Shown here piece after piece: positions 6,939 to 9,266 of a DNA stretch of 9,266 bases; within the stretch, counting starts at the first letter, position 1; each line of letters opens with the position of its first letter. The DNA is from Candidatus Latescibacterota bacterium (GTDB lineage: Bacteria > Latescibacterota > UBA2968 > UBA8231). The position numbers and the translations under genes are program-made. The stretch is from contig JAJDTN010000116.1 in assembly GCA_022827165.1 (NCBI GenBank), positions 1 through 9,266 of the forward strand, written 5' to 3'. Below the pieces are notes generated by a model. It was not told where the DNA came from and did not search any database. It saw only the letters and a list, made by a program, of their open reading frames with translations.

Positions 6939-8036
6939 ATGACCCCGGATCCCCTGCGAGTCGCGGTCATCGGCGTCGGGCGGATCGGCCTCTTCCACGC
7001 CCGCCACATGCAGGAGGTGGGGGCCGAGACCGGTGACTGCCGGCTGGTGGCCGTCGCCGACCGCCACGGGGACACGGCGCAGCGGGTTGCTGAGCGGCTG
7101 AGCGAGGGAGGGCGGGAACCGGTGGCCGCCTTCGACTCGGCGGAGGCCCTGGCCGACGCCGGTGTGGCTGATGCCGCCGTCATCGCCTCGCGCACACGGG
7201 ACCACCGGCGCGACACCGAGGCGATGGTGAATGCCGGCGGCCGGGTGCTGCTCGAGAAACCCCTGGCCGACTCCCTGGAGGAGGCCCGCGACCTGGCGGC
7301 CTGGCTCGAGGCCGACGAGGCCCGCCGCCGGGCGGTGATGCTCGCCTTCCAGCGGCGCTTCGACGAGGCCCTGCTGCGGGCCCGGGAGCTGCTGCGCGCC
7401 AACGCCATCGGCCGCCTCTTCAAGACCGTCTCCGTGCTGGAGGACCCCGAGCCGCCGCCCCCGGGCTACCAGAGCCCGGGACTACTGGCGGACATGGCGG
7501 TGCACAACGCCGACGAGATCCTCTGGCTCGGCGGCGCCACGCCCACGGCGATCACCGGTGTCGGCGCGCGCCTGCACAACCAGCGCATCCCCGGCGTGGT
7601 GGAGGAGGACTTCGACGACGTCCTCGTGCAGATGTGGTTCGGCGACGAGGCGACGGCCCAGATCCAGGTGAGCCGCAACCACGTCGCCGGCTACCGCAAC
7701 GAGACCTTCCTCTACGGCGCCGAGGGCCTGATCCACGTGGGCCACTTCGACGAGGACCCCCTGCGGGCGCGAGTCGAGGCCTTCGGATGCGACCACGAGG
7801 TCATCGAGAAACACGCCTTCGAGCTGCGCGACTACGGCGAGCCCGTGCCCGTCTTCATCCGCCGCTTCGGGAATGCCTACAAGGCCGAGGTGGCCGACTT
7901 CGTGGCCCGCTGCCGCGCCGGCGAGCCCTTCGCGGTGACCCACCGGGACGGCCTGCGGGCGATGGAGGTGGTCATCGCCGGGGCGGGGGCGGTGCGGGGG
8001 CCGGGGGAGGGGGTGCCGGTCGTGCCGTCCGAATGA
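6939..8036 (+). CDS. Gfo/Idh/MocA family oxidoreductase (inositol 2-dehydrogenase-like)
   Basis: This 365-residue NAD(P)-dependent oxidoreductase acts on sugars, inositols or related polyols. The Rossmann motif is GVGRIGLFHARH (12-23). EKPLA (106-110) carries the catalytic Lys107. QRRFD (138-142) and DMAVHNADEI (185-194) follow, where Asp185 and His189 align with the Asp-x3-His catalytic pair of myo-inositol dehydrogenase. The C-terminal domain is complete (FGNAYKAEVADFV, then HRDGLRAMEV). The start is 16 nt after the phosphorylase stop, with a weak AGG ribosome site 6 nt upstream. It resembles the IolG branch, but no other inositol catabolic genes are present, so the substrate stays open. 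It is the last gene of the operon; the next start is 49 nt away. Confidence 0.9.
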   Translation: MTPDPLRVAVIGVGRIGLFHARHMQEVGAETGDCRLVAVADRHGDTAQRVAERLSEGGREPVAAFDSAEALADAGVADAAVIASRTRDHRRDTEAMVNAGGRVLLEKPLADSLEEARDLAAWLEADEARRRAVMLAFQRRFDEALLRARELLRANAIGRLFKTVSVLEDPEPPPPGYQSPGLLADMAVHNADEILWLGGATPTAITGVGARLHNQRIPGVVEEDFDDVLVQMWFGDEATAQIQVSRNHVAGYRNETFLYGAEGLIHVGHFDEDPLRARVEAFGCDHEVIEKHAFELRDYGEPVPVFIRRFGNAYKAEVADFVARCRAGEPFAVTHRDGLRAMEVVIAGAGAVRGPGEGVPVVPSE

Positions 8037-8070
8037 CTGCGATGGCGTGGAGCGCGGTGACGGCGCCGCT

Positions 8071-8076
8071 TAGACT
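8071..8076 (+). promoter_or_regulatory. Possible -10 element for the antitoxin gene
   Basis: TAGACT sits 9 nt before the antitoxin ATG at 8086 in a 49-bp gap after the oxidoreductase gene. It could give the antitoxin its own, near-leaderless transcript. No convincing -35 is visible, so read-through from the operon is equally possible. Confidence 0.25.
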
Positions 8077-8085
8077 GGGGCAGAA

Positions 8086-8343
8086 ATGAGCCTGAACATC
8101 AAGAACGACGAGACCTGCCGGCTCGCCGGCGAGCTCGCCCGACTGACCGGCGAGACCAAGACCCGGGCGATCACCGTGGCCCTGCAGGAACGTCTGGCGC
8201 GGGAGAAGCGGAAGCGCAGCGTCGAGACCCGCAAGAGGGAGCTGCGCGCCATCGCGGAGCGCTGTGCCCGGCTCCTGGGGCCGGGCCCCTCCGCCACCGA
8301 GCACGGCGATCTGCTCTACGACGAACGCGGATTGCCCAAGTGA
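8086..8343 (+). CDS. vapB: VapB-type (Rv0623-like) antitoxin, orphan
   Basis: This 85-residue protein has the signature of the Rv0623 / PSK-operon transcription-factor antitoxins of type II VapBC systems. The start MSLNIKNDET is the short DNA-binding beta-strand. ARLTGETKTRAITVALQERL (18-37) follows as the family core. A charged helix with many Lys/Arg comes next, and the tail GDLLYDERGLPK resembles the toxin-binding end (usually DEILGYDExGLP). Such antitoxins normally bind and neutralise a PIN-domain RNase, VapC, and autorepress the operon. The stop overlaps a GTG as GTGA, the usual vapB/vapC junction, but no PIN-domain gene follows. The antitoxin appears complete and could still bind DNA or neutralise a toxin encoded elsewhere. 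Confidence 0.85.
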   Translation: MSLNIKNDETCRLAGELARLTGETKTRAITVALQERLAREKRKRSVETRKRELRAIAERCARLLGPGPSATEHGDLLYDERGLPK

Positions 8344-8399
8344 TCGTCACCCGGCGCGCCGGGTGGGCGCATCGCGAGGAATCAAGCCAGGGGCGGTAG
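8340..8399 (+). pseudogene. Stump of a lost vapC toxin gene
   Basis: GTG at 8340 overlaps the antitoxin stop (GTGA), exactly where VapC normally starts. The first codons read (M)IV, matching the usual MIVD opening of this toxin class, then change to TRRAGW and reach TAG after 20 codons (8397-8399). The PIN-domain acidic residues are absent, and no other frame downstream encodes them. The break coincides with the palindrome at 8348-8365. Confidence 0.5.
8348..8365. repeat. 18-bp perfect palindrome directly after the antitoxin stop
   Basis: CACCCGGCGCGCCGGGTG reads the same on both strands. As RNA it could fold into a 7-bp stem with a CGCG loop, and as DNA it could be a dimer binding site. There is no following T-run, so it is not a standard terminator. 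Confidence 0.7.
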
Positions 8400-8410
8400 C
8401 CGCGCCTCTG
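8388..8410. repeat. Imperfect inverted repeat (8-bp arms)
   Basis: Arms CAGGGGCG (8388-8395) and CGCCTCTG (8403-8410) pair over 8 positions with one G-T wobble around a 7-nt loop. It is the middle of three consecutive hairpins in the gene-free stretch 8344-8473. It shares CCAGGGGC (8387-8394) as a direct repeat with the next hairpin (8447-8454). Confidence 0.5.
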
Positions 8411-8432
8411 CCGGCGGGCCCCAAACCCGGCC

Positions 8433-8456
8433 CGGCCCCTGAACCTCCAGGGGCCG
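8433..8456. terminator. Strong hairpin between convergent genes, possible bidirectional terminator
   Basis: Arms CGGCCCCTG (8433-8441) and CAGGGGCCG (8448-8456) pair perfectly over 9 bp with a 6-nt loop. It lies between the plus-strand antitoxin and the minus-strand secreted-protein gene that ends at 8474, the right place to stop both transcripts. No clear U-run follows on either strand, so an intrinsic terminator is only plausible. It could instead belong to a mobile or REP-like element. Confidence 0.4.
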
Positions 8457-8473
8457 AGACTTGATCTGACCCC

Positions 8474-9266
8474 TCAGCGCAGCAGCAGCATGCGGCGGTG
8501 CACGGCCCACTCCCGGGCTTCCAGGCGGTAGACGTAGACGCCGCTGGCCGCCTCCCGGCCGAACTCGTCCCGGCCGTCCCAGGACAGGCGGTGCTCGCCG
8601 GCCCCGGGGGCATCCAACTGCAGCTCCCGCACCACCTGTCCACTCAGGTTGTAGATCCTCAGGCGGACCTCCGCGTCACCCAGTCCCACGGGAACCAGGA
8701 AGGGGATCACGGTGGAGGCGTTGAAGGGGTTGGGCGCGTTCTGGTGCAGGATCGGGCGGCCGGGGAGGATCTCCCAGGCCCGCTCCTCCACCACCACCAG
8801 CATGGCCTGGCCCAGTTGGGCGAAGGCGGCCAGTTCCGCGGGCTGACGGGCCAGGCCTTCATAGAGCTGCCTCGGCATTCCGGGCTCGTAGGCCATGTCG
8901 ATCCAGATGTCATCCTGCAGGACGAAGTCGCGGCCCAGCCAGTGGGCGGTCTGTCCCGTCTCCTCCACCGCCGTGGTGGCCCAGGAAGGCTCCCCGTCCC
9001 GCGGCTCGGGGTTGACCTCCACGCCCTCGTCCGGGGCAAAGAGGGACGTGCGCCGGGTCACCAGGCGGTAGTCCAGGCCCAGGGCCAGGATGTCGTCCAG
9101 CAGTTCCGGCTCGGGGCCGAAACGGGCGATCTGCTCCTCCAGGGCCAGCACCTTCTGGTAGGCCCACAATCGAGGCAACAATTCCAGGGAAACGTCGGTA
9201 TGGGTGAACTCCAGCGAAAAGTCCTTCGACACGTCCCGGTCCCCCACTTGGCCGCTCACGCTCAGG
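8474..9266 (-). CDS. VIT/VWA-type secreted protein with C-terminal T9SS/FlgD-like sorting domain (N-terminus beyond right edge)
   Basis: The frame is open to the right edge (the GTG at 9259 is internal; the codons before it also read through) and ends with TGA at 8476-8474, giving the last ~263 residues. Early on, LELLPRLWAYQKVLALEEQIARFG... LALGLDYRLVTRRTSLFAPDE resembles the segment that follows the VWA domain in VIT/VWA proteins (typically LWAR...VTPYTS). The final ~85 residues begin HQNAPNPFNASTVIPF, then VRLRIYNLSGQVVREL, LSWDGRDEFG, ASGVYVYRLEA and a basic end MLLLR. This is the FlgD-Ig-like/type A T9SS sorting domain that directs proteins to the outer membrane or outside. The VIT and VWA domains themselves would be beyond the window. 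It converges on the antitoxin gene. Confidence 0.85.
   Translation of the reverse strand, partial: LSVSGQVGDRDVSKDFSLEFTHTDVSLELLPRLWAYQKVLALEEQIARFGPEPELLDDILALGLDYRLVTRRTSLFAPDEGVEVNPEPRDGEPSWATTAVEETGQTAHWLGRDFVLQDDIWIDMAYEPGMPRQLYEGLARQPAELAAFAQLGQAMLVVVEERAWEILPGRPILHQNAPNPFNASTVIPFLVPVGLGDAEVRLRIYNLSGQVVRELQLDAPGAGEHRLSWDGRDEFGREAASGVYVYRLEAREWAVHRRMLLLR

Noticed and set aside
5786..7423. Minus-strand open frame opposite the phosphorylase and Gfo/Idh genes
   Set aside because: It is antisense to two complete enzymes and has Ser/Arg/Ala-rich composition with no family features.
8348..8456. CRISPR array
   Set aside because: The repeats here are inverted hairpins of different sequence, not regularly spaced identical direct repeats, and no cas gene is nearby.
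1..9266. tRNA or rRNA genes
   Set aside because: No cloverleaf with the conserved T-arm GTTCGAnTC pattern and no rRNA-like stretch was seen on either strand; the sequence is almost fully accounted for by protein genes.

Overview
The window is GC-rich bacterial DNA, densely packed with genes and with codon third positions dominated by G and C. The best clue to the host is the gene at the right edge. It ends in a C-terminal domain of the FlgD-Ig / type IX secretion (Por) sorting type behind a VIT/VWA-type protein. That combination is typical of uncultured high-GC lineages in or near the FCB group (Krumholzibacteriota, Eisenbacteria, Latescibacterota, Gemmatimonadota-like). This assignment is an inference and no phylum can be fixed from the sequence alone.

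Left block (1-4004, minus strand, read right to left): a PD-(D/E)XK nuclease fused to an XPD/DinG-type Fe-S helicase, then a 22-codon mini-ORF that overlaps the helicase stop (GTGA), then an LLM-class (luciferase-like) flavin oxidoreductase, then the N-terminal part of an alkaline-phosphatase-superfamily phosphodiesterase that runs off the left edge. The spacing suggests one transcript. The mini-ORF is a near-copy of the first 14 codons of the phosphatase gene. The oxidoreductase gene is therefore bracketed by two copies of a phosphatase gene start, a scar of a duplication/deletion or insertion.

Centre (4069-8036, plus strand): divergent from the helicase across a 64-bp gap lies a tight four-gene operon: malate/L-lactate (LDH2-type) dehydrogenase, amidohydrolase-2 family metallohydrolase, MTAP-type nucleoside phosphorylase and a Gfo/Idh/MocA (inositol-dehydrogenase-like) oxidoreductase. 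The first three genes are joined by ATGA stop/start overlaps and the fourth follows after 16 nt. Two redox enzymes, one metal-dependent hydrolase/decarboxylase and one phosphorylase look like a catabolic or salvage route whose substrate is not evident.

Right block (8086-9266): a complete VapB-type (Rv0623-like) antitoxin has lost its VapC toxin. Only the overlapping GTG start and about three toxin codons survive before an 18-bp perfect palindrome. The following 130 gene-free bases carry three successive inverted repeats and separate the antitoxin from the convergent VIT/VWA-type secreted protein, which is cut by the right edge of the window.
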